From JAFGBI01 sp964454025 (lineage in GTDB: Bacteria; Myxococcota_A; Polyangia; Polyangiales; Polyangiaceae), in contig CAYVRP010000012.1 in NCBI GenBank assembly GCA_964454025.1, forward strand, positions 1-64,000: a stretch of DNA of 64,000 nucleotides, written 5' to 3'. The notes beneath the pieces were generated by a model that ran no database searches, was not told the DNA's origin, and saw nothing but the letters and a program-made list of their open reading frames with translations. Positions 41,072 to 48,905 of the stretch are shown here, in pieces (the stretch's first letter is position 1; the number at the start of each line of letters is the position of its first letter). A program made the translations under genes and the position numbers.

Positions 41072-44028
41072 GCCGCGCTGCGCGCCTCCTGCTCCCGCTG
41101 CTGCTCGTCGCCCTCGCGGTCGCGACGGCGGCGCCGCCCGCCCGGGCCGGCGATCCTTACCTCGAGTGGTACACGGTCGAGACGCCGCGCTTCCGCGTCC
41201 ACTTCCACGGCGGCCTCGAGTGGCACGCGCAGCGGGTCGCGACGCTCGCCGAGGCGGTCACCGACGACCTCGAGCGCGAGGCGGGCTGGCGCCCACGAAA
41301 CGTCATCCACGTGATAGTGACGGACGACACGGACGACGCGAACGGCTCCGCGTCGCTCCGCCCCCATGCGCTCGTGCGCATGTTCGTGACCGCCCCGGAC
41401 GACATGGCCGCCCTGGGGGACTACGACGAATGGTTGAGCCTGCTGTTCACCCACGAGCACACGCACATCGTGCACGTGGACAACACCACCGGCCTGCCCG
41501 CGCTCGTCAACGCGCTGCTCGGCCGCACCTACACGCCCAACCAGATCCAGCCCAAATGGATCATCGAGGGCTGGGCGGTCTACCTGGAGAGCAAGTATAG
41601 CTCCGGTGGTCGCCTGCGATCGTCGCTGTACAACATGTTCCTCCGCGCCGACGTGCTGGAGGGGAACCTGGCGAGCATCGATCAGGTCAGCAATGACCCG
41701 CGGCGCTGGCCCGGGGGGACGCTCTGGTACCTGTATGGCGGCAACTTCGTCGAGTGGCTCTCGGAGACGTACGGGGAGGACACGATGTCCGCCATCTCCG
41801 GGCACTACGGCCGCCACCTGCTGGCGTGGGGGATCAACCGCTCGGTGCGGCACGTGACGGGCCGAACCTACCCGGAGCTCTGGGCCGGATGGCAGAACCA
41901 GCTGGCGCGGGAGACGGCGGCGCCCGTAGCGGCGGTGCGCGCGCGGGGGCTGCGCGAGGGGCCGCGGCTCACCAACCTGGGGCGCACCGTCGCGTACCCC
42001 CGTTGGGTGCCGGCCGCCGCCCGCCGCGGCGACGCAGAGGAGGTGCAGCTGTACGTCGACGACGGAGATCGCCCGTCGGGGCTGTACCGGGTGGAGCTCG
42101 CGGCCCGCGATCGGATCGGCGCCGCCCCCCGCCTGGTCACGCGGAGCACCGGAGCGGCGTCGGGGTTCGACCCCGACGGCAACCTCTACTACTTCACGCT
42201 GGCGCCGTCCGCGCGCCACTACGGCTTCAGCGACCTGATGCGGCTGGGCCGCGACGGGCGCGCCCCGCGGGGCATCGAGGGCGCCGTCGATCGCCTGACC
42301 GTGGGGCGGCGGGCGCGGGACCCGGACGTCAGCCCCGACGGACGGCACATCGTGTACACGACCAACCGCGCCGGCACCACGACGCTGCGCATCGCCGAGA
42401 TCGACGCCACCGGCGCGCTGGTGAACGAGCGGGCGCTGGTGCCGAGCGCGCGCTACGAGCAGGCGTTCACCCCGCGCTTCTCGCCGGATGGGCGCCACGT
42501 CGTGTACGGCGCCTGGACCGCCGGCGGCTTCCGCGACATCCGCGTAGTGGAGGTGGAAACCGGGCGGTTCTTCGAGCTGTTCCACGACCGAGCGGTGGAG
42601 CAGCAGCCGACCTTCAGCCCCGACGGACGCACGATCTACTTCACCTCCGACCGCACCGGCATCCCCAACGTCTACGCGTTCGACCTCGAGACCCGTCGCC
42701 TCGCCCAGGTAACGAATGTCCTCACCGGGGCGTACATGCCCGAGCTCTCGAACGATGGCGCGACCCTGTACTACGTCGGCTACACCTCGCGGGGCTTCGA
42801 TCTCTACGCGCTTCCCCTCGACCCGGCGCGCTTTCTGCCGGCGCTCCCGTACGTCGATCGTCGCCCGAGCCCGCGCCCGCGCCCGTCGACGGCGCGCTGG
42901 CCCGTACGCCGCTACCGCCCGGGCGAAACCCTGCGACCGCGGGCATACACCGTGGACGTCGGCCCCGGCACGTTCGGCAACGCGGTCATCATCACGACCA
43001 CCGGCAGCGACGCCGCCAACCTCCACGCCACCACGGCGACGCTCGCCATCGACGACGTGGAGGGCCTCTCAGACGCGGCGGTCGACTACGCCTACGCGGG
43101 ACTGCCGGCGACGCTCCGGGCGCGCCTGTCGCGCCGCGCCGCGCCGCGCCGCGACTACGCCTTCGGCGGCGAACAGCGCCGCTACGTCGAGGTGGCGACC
43201 GGGCTGTCGACGGGGATCTCGTACTCGATGCCGCGCGCCTTCGACAGCCAGGAGCGCGCGCTCACCTACAGCGCGCAGATCCTGGACGCCGAGCTCCCGG
43301 TGGGTGACGACCTCGATCCCTACGCGCCGGTGGGGCAGGACCCCTACCGGGGGCTGCTGGCGCTCCTGCACGCAGGATACTCGTACAGCAACGTGACCCG
43401 CGAAACCTACTCGATCGGATCCGAGCGCGGCTTCGCGGCCTCGCTGGGCGCCGACTTCGCCGGAGACGCGACCGGGAGCGAGAGCTCGCTGACGGTGATG
43501 AACGGGCGGCTGCGAGGCTACCTGCCCCTGCCGTGGGGCCGCCACCAGGTGCTCGCGCTCGCCCTCTCGGGCGGCGCCTCCGCCGGCGACTATGCGCGCC
43601 GGGGGCTGTTCTACACGGGGGGGTTCGTCGAGGTCCCGTATCTGGACGCCCTGCGCGACGGCGTCTCGGCCGGGGCGTTCGTCCTGCGCGGCTACGCCCG
43701 ATCGCAGTTCGTCGGCGCTCGCTTCCTGCTGGCCAACGCGGAGTACCGCGCTCCGGTCCTCTACCTCGAGCGGGGCGTCGAGACGCTGCCGGTATTCATC
43801 CGCAGCGTCACGGCCGTGGGTTTCGCCGACTACGGGGGGGCCTTCACGGCCCTGAACCCGGATCACCCGCTCGACGACCTCCAGCTCGGACTCGGCGCCG
43901 AGCTCTGGGTCGAGCTGACGTTCGGCTACGTGGCGAACGCCAACGTCCGCGTTGGCTACGCTCGCGGCACCGACAGCTCGGCCGTCGACGGCGGCCAGCG
44001 GTACCTGGTGATCTCCTCGGCGTTCTGA
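41068..44028 (+). CDS. secreted metallopeptidase-like protein with propeller and C-terminal barrel
   Basis: The 986-aa product starts at GTG overlapping the PilZ stop and has a signal peptide (LLLPLLLVALAVATAAPPARA). The N-terminal domain (30-325) has a zinc-peptidase motif HEHTH (129-133), with IIEGWAVYLE (165-174) downstream supplying the third ligand, the gluzincin layout of MA-type peptidases. Residues about 330-640 hold WD40-like blades (DVSPDGRHIVYTTNRAG, FSPDGRHVVYGAWTAGG, FSPDGRTIYFTSDRTG, ELSNDGATLYYVGYTSRG). Residues about 670-986 show alternating strands ending in a terminal aromatic (ISSAF), typical of Omp85-like/surface-antigen barrels. It is thus an outer-membrane protein with a propeller and a protease domain. 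The substrate is unknown. Confidence 0.92.
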   Translation: MSRAARLLLPLLLVALAVATAAPPARAGDPYLEWYTVETPRFRVHFHGGLEWHAQRVATLAEAVTDDLEREAGWRPRNVIHVIVTDDTDDANGSASLRPHALVRMFVTAPDDMAALGDYDEWLSLLFTHEHTHIVHVDNTTGLPALVNALLGRTYTPNQIQPKWIIEGWAVYLESKYSSGGRLRSSLYNMFLRADVLEGNLASIDQVSNDPRRWPGGTLWYLYGGNFVEWLSETYGEDTMSAISGHYGRHLLAWGINRSVRHVTGRTYPELWAGWQNQLARETAAPVAAVRARGLREGPRLTNLGRTVAYPRWVPAAARRGDAEEVQLYVDDGDRPSGLYRVELAARDRIGAAPRLVTRSTGAASGFDPDGNLYYFTLAPSARHYGFSDLMRLGRDGRAPRGIEGAVDRLTVGRRARDPDVSPDGRHIVYTTNRAGTTTLRIAEIDATGALVNERALVPSARYEQAFTPRFSPDGRHVVYGAWTAGGFRDIRVVEVETGRFFELFHDRAVEQQPTFSPDGRTIYFTSDRTGIPNVYAFDLETRRLAQVTNVLTGAYMPELSNDGATLYYVGYTSRGFDLYALPLDPARFLPALPYVDRRPSPRPRPSTARWPVRRYRPGETLRPRAYTVDVGPGTFGNAVIITTTGSDAANLHATTATLAIDDVEGLSDAAVDYAYAGLPATLRARLSRRAAPRRDYAFGGEQRRYVEVATGLSTGISYSMPRAFDSQERALTYSAQILDAELPVGDDLDPYAPVGQDPYRGLLALLHAGYSYSNVTRETYSIGSERGFAASLGADFAGDATGSESSLTVMNGRLRGYLPLPWGRHQVLALALSGGASAGDYARRGLFYTGGFVEVPYLDALRDGVSAGAFVLRGYARSQFVGARFLLANAEYRAPVLYLERGVETLPVFIRSVTAVGFADYGGAFTALNPDHPLDDLQLGLGAELWVELTFGYVANANVRVGYARGTDSSAVDGGQRYLVISSAF

Positions 44029-44108
44029 GGTGGGGGCGGGCGGCGGGGCTCCCCGGCGGTGGGGGGTTTCTTGGCCGAGGCGCGCGCTCTCGGCTAGGGG
44101 TGGCTTCG

Positions 44109-44645
44109 ATGACGTCGGCGCGTGGGAGGTGCAGGGGGCGGGCCCCGACGCGGCTCGGCACCTGGCTATTCACGGTCGTGCTCGGGGTCGCCTGCGGGCT
44201 GACGGGCTGCTACGCGCCACCCTCGGTCACGCAGCGCGTCAGCGACGCGGCGCGGGACCTCAACCTGGCCGCTCGCTTCGGTGACCTGGAGGGGGCCGCC
44301 GCGCTGGCGGCACCGGCGGTCCGCGCCGAGTTTCTGGCGCGCCGCGCCCTGTGGGGCGGCGAGATCCGCATCCTCGACGTCGAGCTCCAGGGCCTGCGCG
44401 TGGACGAGGCGGGCGCGCGAGCCTTCGTCGAGGTCAACGTCTCCTGGATGCGCACGAGCGAGAGCGCCCTTCGCGTCACGCGCATCGCGCAGGTGTGGCG
44501 CGAACGGGACGGCGACTGGCTCTTGACCCAGGAGACGCGCGTGGCGGGGGACGTCGGCGTCTTCGGCGAGCCCGTCGCTGTGCCGGCCGACGAGCCGCCA
44601 CAGCGCCAGTTCGAGACGCGCCGCCTCACCCCTGTCATCGAGTAG
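44109..44645 (+). CDS. small lipoprotein, NTF2-like fold possible
   Basis: A 178-aa product with a basic N-terminus, a hydrophobic stretch and the lipobox GLTGC (Cys34). The mature part starts with a helical segment (AARDLNLAARFGDLEGAAAL), then RIAQVWRERDGDWLLTQET and FVEVNVSWMRTSES. A small helix followed by strands around W-x-x-x-D-G-D-W is the outline of NTF2/SnoaL-like domains, but I am not certain. It follows the barrel gene by 80 bp. Confidence 0.82.
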   Translation: MTSARGRCRGRAPTRLGTWLFTVVLGVACGLTGCYAPPSVTQRVSDAARDLNLAARFGDLEGAAALAAPAVRAEFLARRALWGGEIRILDVELQGLRVDEAGARAFVEVNVSWMRTSESALRVTRIAQVWRERDGDWLLTQETRVAGDVGVFGEPVAVPADEPPQRQFETRRLTPVIE

Positions 44646-44765
44646 GTCACGGGCGGACCGCTGACCTCGCGGCGCGTCGCTCGCTCCGCTCCGCGGGCCA
44701 GGCCCCCTGCCGCCGCCGCGATCCGGGGCGCGGCGGGCACGGAGGCCCAGGCCCGCCGACGAGCG

Positions 44766-44972
44766 CTACTTCTGGAGCTCCTGGCCGTTGGCGTCCGGGA
44801 TCTTGTTCATCGCGATCATGATGAAGTCGATGAGCGTCCAGATCCCCAGCCCGCCGCAGGTCAGCAGCTTGGCCACGCCGAGCCCCGTGTAGCCGAGGTA
44901 GAAGCGGTCCACGCCGAAGCCGCCGACGAAGAACGACAACAACAGAGCAGTCATCCAGCTCTTCTTTTCCAT
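44766..44972 (-). CDS. TM2-domain membrane protein
   Basis: A 68-aa protein starting at the ATG at 44972 after GGGAGGA. It has two hydrophobic segments joined by the TM2 signature: FFVGGFGVDRFYLGYTGLG (19-37) and CGGLGIWTLIDFIMIA. TM2 proteins are small integral membrane proteins of unknown function. An inverted repeat covers part of the ribosome binding site. The frame is open to 45107 upstream, but only shadow sequence lies there. Confidence 0.92.
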   Translation of the reverse strand: MEKKSWMTALLLSFFVGGFGVDRFYLGYTGLGVAKLLTCGGLGIWTLIDFIMIAMNKIPDANGQELQK

Positions 44973-44982
44973 CTTCAATCCT

Positions 44983-45001
44983 CCCATTCGAGCAGAATGG
45001 G
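44983..45001 (-). promoter_or_regulatory. 7-bp inverted repeat overlapping the ribosome binding site of the TM2 gene
   Basis: CCCATTC (44983-44989) and GAATGGG (44995-45001) are exact inverted copies around 5 bases. In the mRNA the downstream arm supplies the three G's that begin GGGAGGA, the ribosome binding site of the TM2 gene. The hairpin would sequester part of it, or the repeat could be a protein operator. Which one is unknown. Confidence 0.4.
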
Positions 45002-45436
45002 ACGATAGCCAAAGTGGCGAGCGAAGCCTAGTCCCTCGCGGGGAGCGGGGACCGAGAAGCTCCCGTGATTGGGGTACCGCGCCGCCGCGATCGAGGTGTC
45101 CGAGCACCGGCAGCGTCGCGCCGGGCCACCGCCCTAGGGGGGCCAGGAGCGCGGAAGGCCAACATCCCCAGCCATGATCACCCCCTCATCGCGCGCCACG
45201 ACCCGCCCCGCGAAACCGTCGCCGGTGACGGCCACCGCGAGCGTCGGTCGCGGTCGGTCGTTGCCCGGAGCAACGGAAAAGGCCGCCCCGGGCCAAGACG
45301 CTCAAGCTCGGTCCACGCTCGGCGCGGGCACGTTGCCGGAGCTGCCCTGGGGGAGGGTCCTATGCCGGCGAGGGGCTCCAGCAAGGCCATTCCGGCGCAG
45401 CGATCACCCCTGTTGCCGCGCCTGGTGCTGGCGCCG
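45002..45436. other. intergenic stretch without recognisable gene
   Basis: About 435 bases between the TM2 gene and a small basic-protein gene. The frames on both strands are Arg/Pro-rich with no family resemblance. No terminator or RNA gene stands out. Confidence 0.5.
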
Positions 45437-45583
45437 TCAGCTTCGAGGCTTCTTCTCTGGCTTCTCCGCGCCGTGGCGCTCCGCCTTGACAGCCGCCACC
45501 CTTCGCTCCTCGCGCTGCGCGAGGTGTTCCTGGCTCTTCCGGCGCCGCATCTTCATCGAGTTTCGTCGATCGAACCTGCCCAT
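45437..45583 (-). CDS. small basic protein MGRFDRRNSMKMRRRK-type
   Basis: A 48-aa reading frame whose ATG follows GAGAGG at a suitable distance. The peptide is strongly basic (MGRFDRRNSMKMRRRKSQEH) and then a charged helix. Tiny proteins that open with MGRFD(K/R)R are, as far as I recall, found near translation or stress genes in several bacteria, but no role is established. It may bind RNA or ribosomes; this is inference. The frame continues upstream to 45637, but the ribosome binding site favours this start. Confidence 0.65.
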   Translation of the reverse strand: MGRFDRRNSMKMRRRKSQEHLAQREERRVAAVKAERHGAEKPEKKPRS

Positions 45584-45701
45584 GTCCGGCCTCTCTGAGG
45601 GGCCGCTCGGATACAACAGCCCGATGGCCCCGGTCAACCCACCTCCGCCCGGCCGACCGTAGCCTGGCGCGAGCCGTCAGCACCTCCCGCCGCGGCAGGC
45701 G

Positions 45702-45953
45702 TCAGCCGCTCGACGCGTCCTCGAGCGGCTGCTCGCGGTCGCGCACCTCAAGCCGATACCGGCTGTTGACCGTCTCGATGTAGAAGACGTCACGATTGGC
45801 GAGCCGCATCACGCGCTTCACCGGGGTGGTGACGTATTCGTGCATCCCGTCGGAGAACTCGATGACGACCACCGAGCCCTTCCGCGGCGCCCGCACGAGC
45901 CGCCCGCTGACGGCACGCGAGCCGCGCCCGAGCTTGCGAAGCACCACCTGCAC
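45702..45953 (-). CDS. small hypothetical protein, SH3-like strands
   Basis: About 83 aa. The conserved-looking part is LRKLGRGSRAVSGRLV, then SVVVIEFSDGMHEYVTTPVKRVMRL and FYIETVNSRYRLEV: five short beta strands, as in a small barrel. The start is uncertain; the GTG at 45953 places residues VQVVLRKLG first and no clear ribosome binding site is visible. The longer frame to 46049 adds only Arg-rich sequence. No family assigned. Confidence 0.6.
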   Translation of the reverse strand: MQVVLRKLGRGSRAVSGRLVRAPRKGSVVVIEFSDGMHEYVTTPVKRVMRLANRDVFYIETVNSRYRLEVRDREQPLEDASSG

Positions 45954-46217
45954 GAGACTAGGGTAGCAATCGAAGCGATGTCGATCCAGTCCCCCACCGC
46001 GACGCGGCCAGTCTTCCGGTCCTCGCCGACCGCGCGCAAGGGCCGGCAACCGGGCACGGGACCGACGGCTGGCGCGTGCTAGCGCGACGGGGCCGGGGCG
46101 CGAGCGCCGCTTCCTCGTGGCGCCCCACCGACACGGTACGTGTGATCAGGACCGAGGCGCACGGGCGGGGGGGGCGCGGCGCACACCCGCGGGGAGGCGC
46201 CGGGGCACCGTTCGGGA

Positions 46218-47162
46218 TCAGAGCGAGCCGCGCAGGGCAAGCTGGAACTGCGGACCGCGGAGGTTCAGCTCCCCGAGTTCCAGCGGGGCGAGGCGGGCCG
46301 GAGCGGTCTGCCCGGAGGCAGGGGTCATCGTGAGGTCGACTTGCCCCGTCCAGCCGTAGCCGCCGTCGGCCGTGAGCCAGAGGCGGAAGCTCGGCCGGTC
46401 TCCGCTCACCTTTCCGTACAGCGCAGCGGCCACCCCCGCGGTAAGGTCGATGGCCGGTGCCCAGGACTTCTCGACCAGCTCGGCACCCGTCGAGCTCTCG
46501 TTGATGCTCGCCTTAACACGGTCGGCGCCGAACGCGGGCCGCACGAGCAGGAACAGTCGCGGCCAAAGGTGGAAGCGGATCTCGGGGGCGAGCGTGAGGC
46601 GGTGGCTCGAGAGACTCGTCGCGTCGAGGCGAGCGCTGGCCGATCGCCCTCCGACCTGGTAGTCGAAGGCCGCGGCGAGCGAGAGCTGCCGCCGCGCGAG
46701 CAGCGTGCGGCCGAGTGAGACGTCGAAGGTGGTGAGCGCGGCGGTTTCCGCGAAGGGGTCGAACCCGGCGTCCTTGACGAAGGTGGTGCGTGCCCCGGCG
46801 CTGATCCAGGTGTGCGGCTGGTAGGAGCCGAGCTGGTCGAGCGGCGGGGGCGACGGCCGGGGCGGCGGCGGCTCGGCCGGCGCGGGCAGCGGGGTGGCCG
46901 GGGCGGGAACGACCGCCACCGGCGCCGGGGGAGGTGGCTCGGGCGTTGCCTCGGGCTTGGCCGGGGCTGGGGGCGACAGGGTCACCCCCTCCTCCCCCTT
47001 CGGGGCGTCAGCGCTCGGCGCGGGGGCCGGAGCGACCGGCGCGGCCGCGGCGGGGGCAGCCGGCGACGCGCCGGCCGGGGACGGCGCGGGCTGCGCCGCC
47101 GCCCCGCCCGGGAGCAGGAGCGCCGCGCTGGCGACGAGCAGCAGGGTTCCTCGCCGGTTCAT
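46218..47162 (-). CDS. outer-membrane beta-barrel protein with proline-rich N-terminus
   Basis: A 314-aa product with a signal peptide (LLLVASAALLLPGGAAAQ), then an Ala/Pro-rich linker (20-110). Residues 115-314 show alternating amphipathic strands (WISAGARTTFV, LSLAAAFDYQVGG, HRLTLAPEIRFHLWP, LFLLVRPAFGADR, FRLWLTADGGYGW) and end FQLALRGSL, the pattern of an OMP barrel. Its ATG overlaps the stop of the preceding propeller lipoprotein by four bases, and it is last in a four-gene operon from 52686. Function unknown. Confidence 0.85.
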   Translation of the reverse strand: MNRRGTLLLVASAALLLPGGAAAQPAPSPAGASPAAPAAAAPVAPAPAPSADAPKGEEGVTLSPPAPAKPEATPEPPPPAPVAVVPAPATPLPAPAEPPPPRPSPPPLDQLGSYQPHTWISAGARTTFVKDAGFDPFAETAALTTFDVSLGRTLLARRQLSLAAAFDYQVGGRSASARLDATSLSSHRLTLAPEIRFHLWPRLFLLVRPAFGADRVKASINESSTGAELVEKSWAPAIDLTAGVAAALYGKVSGDRPSFRLWLTADGGYGWTGQVDLTMTPASGQTAPARLAPLELGELNLRGPQFQLALRGSL

Positions 47163-48892
47163 CGAATGCCTCCCATGAGAATGCCGCCGTAGAAGCGGGT
47201 GTCGGCCGTGTCGGGAGCGCGCGCGTCGAGCACCGTCGCGCCGACGGAGTAGTCCTCGCTGTGGAGCACGACCGCCGCGCGGGTCGGCACGCCGTCGTCG
47301 TCCCTCACCGGTTGCGCGATGTCGTGGACCGCGGTGACGGGGGCCTCGAGCGTCAGCGTGGTCGGGTGCAGATCCGAGAACCGGACGCTGCCGATGGACC
47401 TGCTCGACGGCGCCACCACCCAGGCGCGCTGGCCGTCCGGAGAGGGGGTGATGACGGCGTTCGCGGTGTCGGGCGTGAGCATCGGGGCGCTCTGCCGCTG
47501 GTCGAGATCGAGCACGTAGAACTCGTTCGCGCTCGCGCCGCGTAGCAGCTTCAGGTGGCCGTAGGCGTGGTCGGCCGGCGCGCTGGCGTCCCGGGTGATC
47601 GGGATGACCTCGCTGACGGTGATCCCGATCGAGTGGGTTTCGAGGCTCCGGTAGGAGCGCGTGCCGGTGGTCCCGAGCTCCCAGAAGGCCACGCTCCGCA
47701 CGGAGGGGCCCCACAGCAGGGCCACGTCGCTGTTCACCGGCTGGTCGGCGACGTCGTCGGTCACCCGGGTCATCTGCGAGTACGCCGCGCCGAGCGGCAC
47801 ATAGTCGGTGTAGTTCGCTTCCGGGTCGACCAGCGCCACCTCGGAGCGACCGGGCAACAGCGCCGCGAGCCGGAGCGCCGGGGCGGCGTTCACCTCGGTC
47901 CAGAAGAAATCGATGTCCGAGGGGACGGAGCCCACCTCGGCGAGGTTGACCGTGACCAGGAAGTCGACCCCCCGCGTCTCGAGGCCGCTCGTCTGGTCGT
48001 CCGCGTCCGCGTTCGAGGGCTCGAAGGACAGGAACGGCACCGTCGACTGGTTCGCGAGGCGGATGGCGATGATCGGGTAGCGGGGCCCATCGTCCGCGTC
48101 GAGCTCGGGGTGCTGGTTGTCGTGCACCACCACCTCGAGCGGCGTGGACGCCGCCTGGCCTGCCAGGGGCTCGGACAGCCGCACGGTGATCTCCGTGTCG
48201 AGATCCTCGGGGTCGATGAGGGCCACCTCCTGCTCGGTCTGCACGACCATGAGGCGCCGCTCGACCCCGTCGGGGAACGGCAGCCGGTCGGTGAAGGTCA
48301 GGGCCTGCGGCGCCGAGCCGAAGCTCCGGATGGTCTTGGCCGCGATGGTCGCCGCGCCGTCGCCCTGGGGCAACCTCACGAGCAGGAGCTCGTTCGGGTT
48401 CCGCACGACGCCGCCACCCACCGTCACCACCGCGTACTCGCCCTTCGGATCGAGGTAGAGCTTGGGGTTCGGGGGATCGTCGAGGTCATAGCGCGCGAGC
48501 ACGGAGGGCGCGCGGAAGCCGCCGCCGTCCTCCTCGTCGCGGAAGCCGCCCCCGTCGAGGACGGTGAGGCTCGGCCGCTCGTCGTCCGGGTGGAGCCGCG
48601 GCTGCACGCCCGCGCAGAGCACGAAGAGCCGCTCGCGCTGGGTGTCCGTCTGCCAGTGCACGACCCCCTTGCCGATGGGGATGGCCCGCGCCACGAGACG
48701 CCGTCCCCCCGGTGAGGTGATCAGGATCAGCCGGTTCAACGCGTCGTCGCGGATCGCGACCGAGCCGGAGAGCCCGAGCGATGCCGGCTCGCCAGCGGCC
48801 ACGGGCAAGTAGCCCTGGTCCCAGGCCTCCGGGCGATCACCGCAGCCGAGCGCGAGCGCCCCCGCGCAGAGGAGAGCCGTCCCATGTCTCAT
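47159..48892 (-). CDS. propeller-like lipoprotein (third of three)
   Basis: A 577-aa protein with the lipobox LALGC (Cys17). The mature sequence has repeated four-strand blocks around Asp-rich turns (VLARYDLDDPPNPKLYLDPKG, broken at 130-150; EVALIDPEDLDTEITVRL; EFYVLDLDQRQSAPML; ITPSPDGQRAWVVAPSSRS), as in lactonase/YncE-type beta-propellers. It differs from the next two genes in detail and is likely a distant paralogue. Gap to 48906: 13 bp. No catalytic residues recognised. Confidence 0.88.
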   Translation of the reverse strand: MRHGTALLCAGALALGCGDRPEAWDQGYLPVAAGEPASLGLSGSVAIRDDALNRLILITSPGGRRLVARAIPIGKGVVHWQTDTQRERLFVLCAGVQPRLHPDDERPSLTVLDGGGFRDEEDGGGFRAPSVLARYDLDDPPNPKLYLDPKGEYAVVTVGGGVVRNPNELLLVRLPQGDGAATIAAKTIRSFGSAPQALTFTDRLPFPDGVERRLMVVQTEQEVALIDPEDLDTEITVRLSEPLAGQAASTPLEVVVHDNQHPELDADDGPRYPIIAIRLANQSTVPFLSFEPSNADADDQTSGLETRGVDFLVTVNLAEVGSVPSDIDFFWTEVNAAPALRLAALLPGRSEVALVDPEANYTDYVPLGAAYSQMTRVTDDVADQPVNSDVALLWGPSVRSVAFWELGTTGTRSYRSLETHSIGITVSEVIPITRDASAPADHAYGHLKLLRGASANEFYVLDLDQRQSAPMLTPDTANAVITPSPDGQRAWVVAPSSRSIGSVRFSDLHPTTLTLEAPVTAVHDIAQPVRDDDGVPTRAAVVLHSEDYSVGATVLDARAPDTADTRFYGGILMGGIR

Positions 48893-48905
48893 GTTCGCCT
48901 CGACA

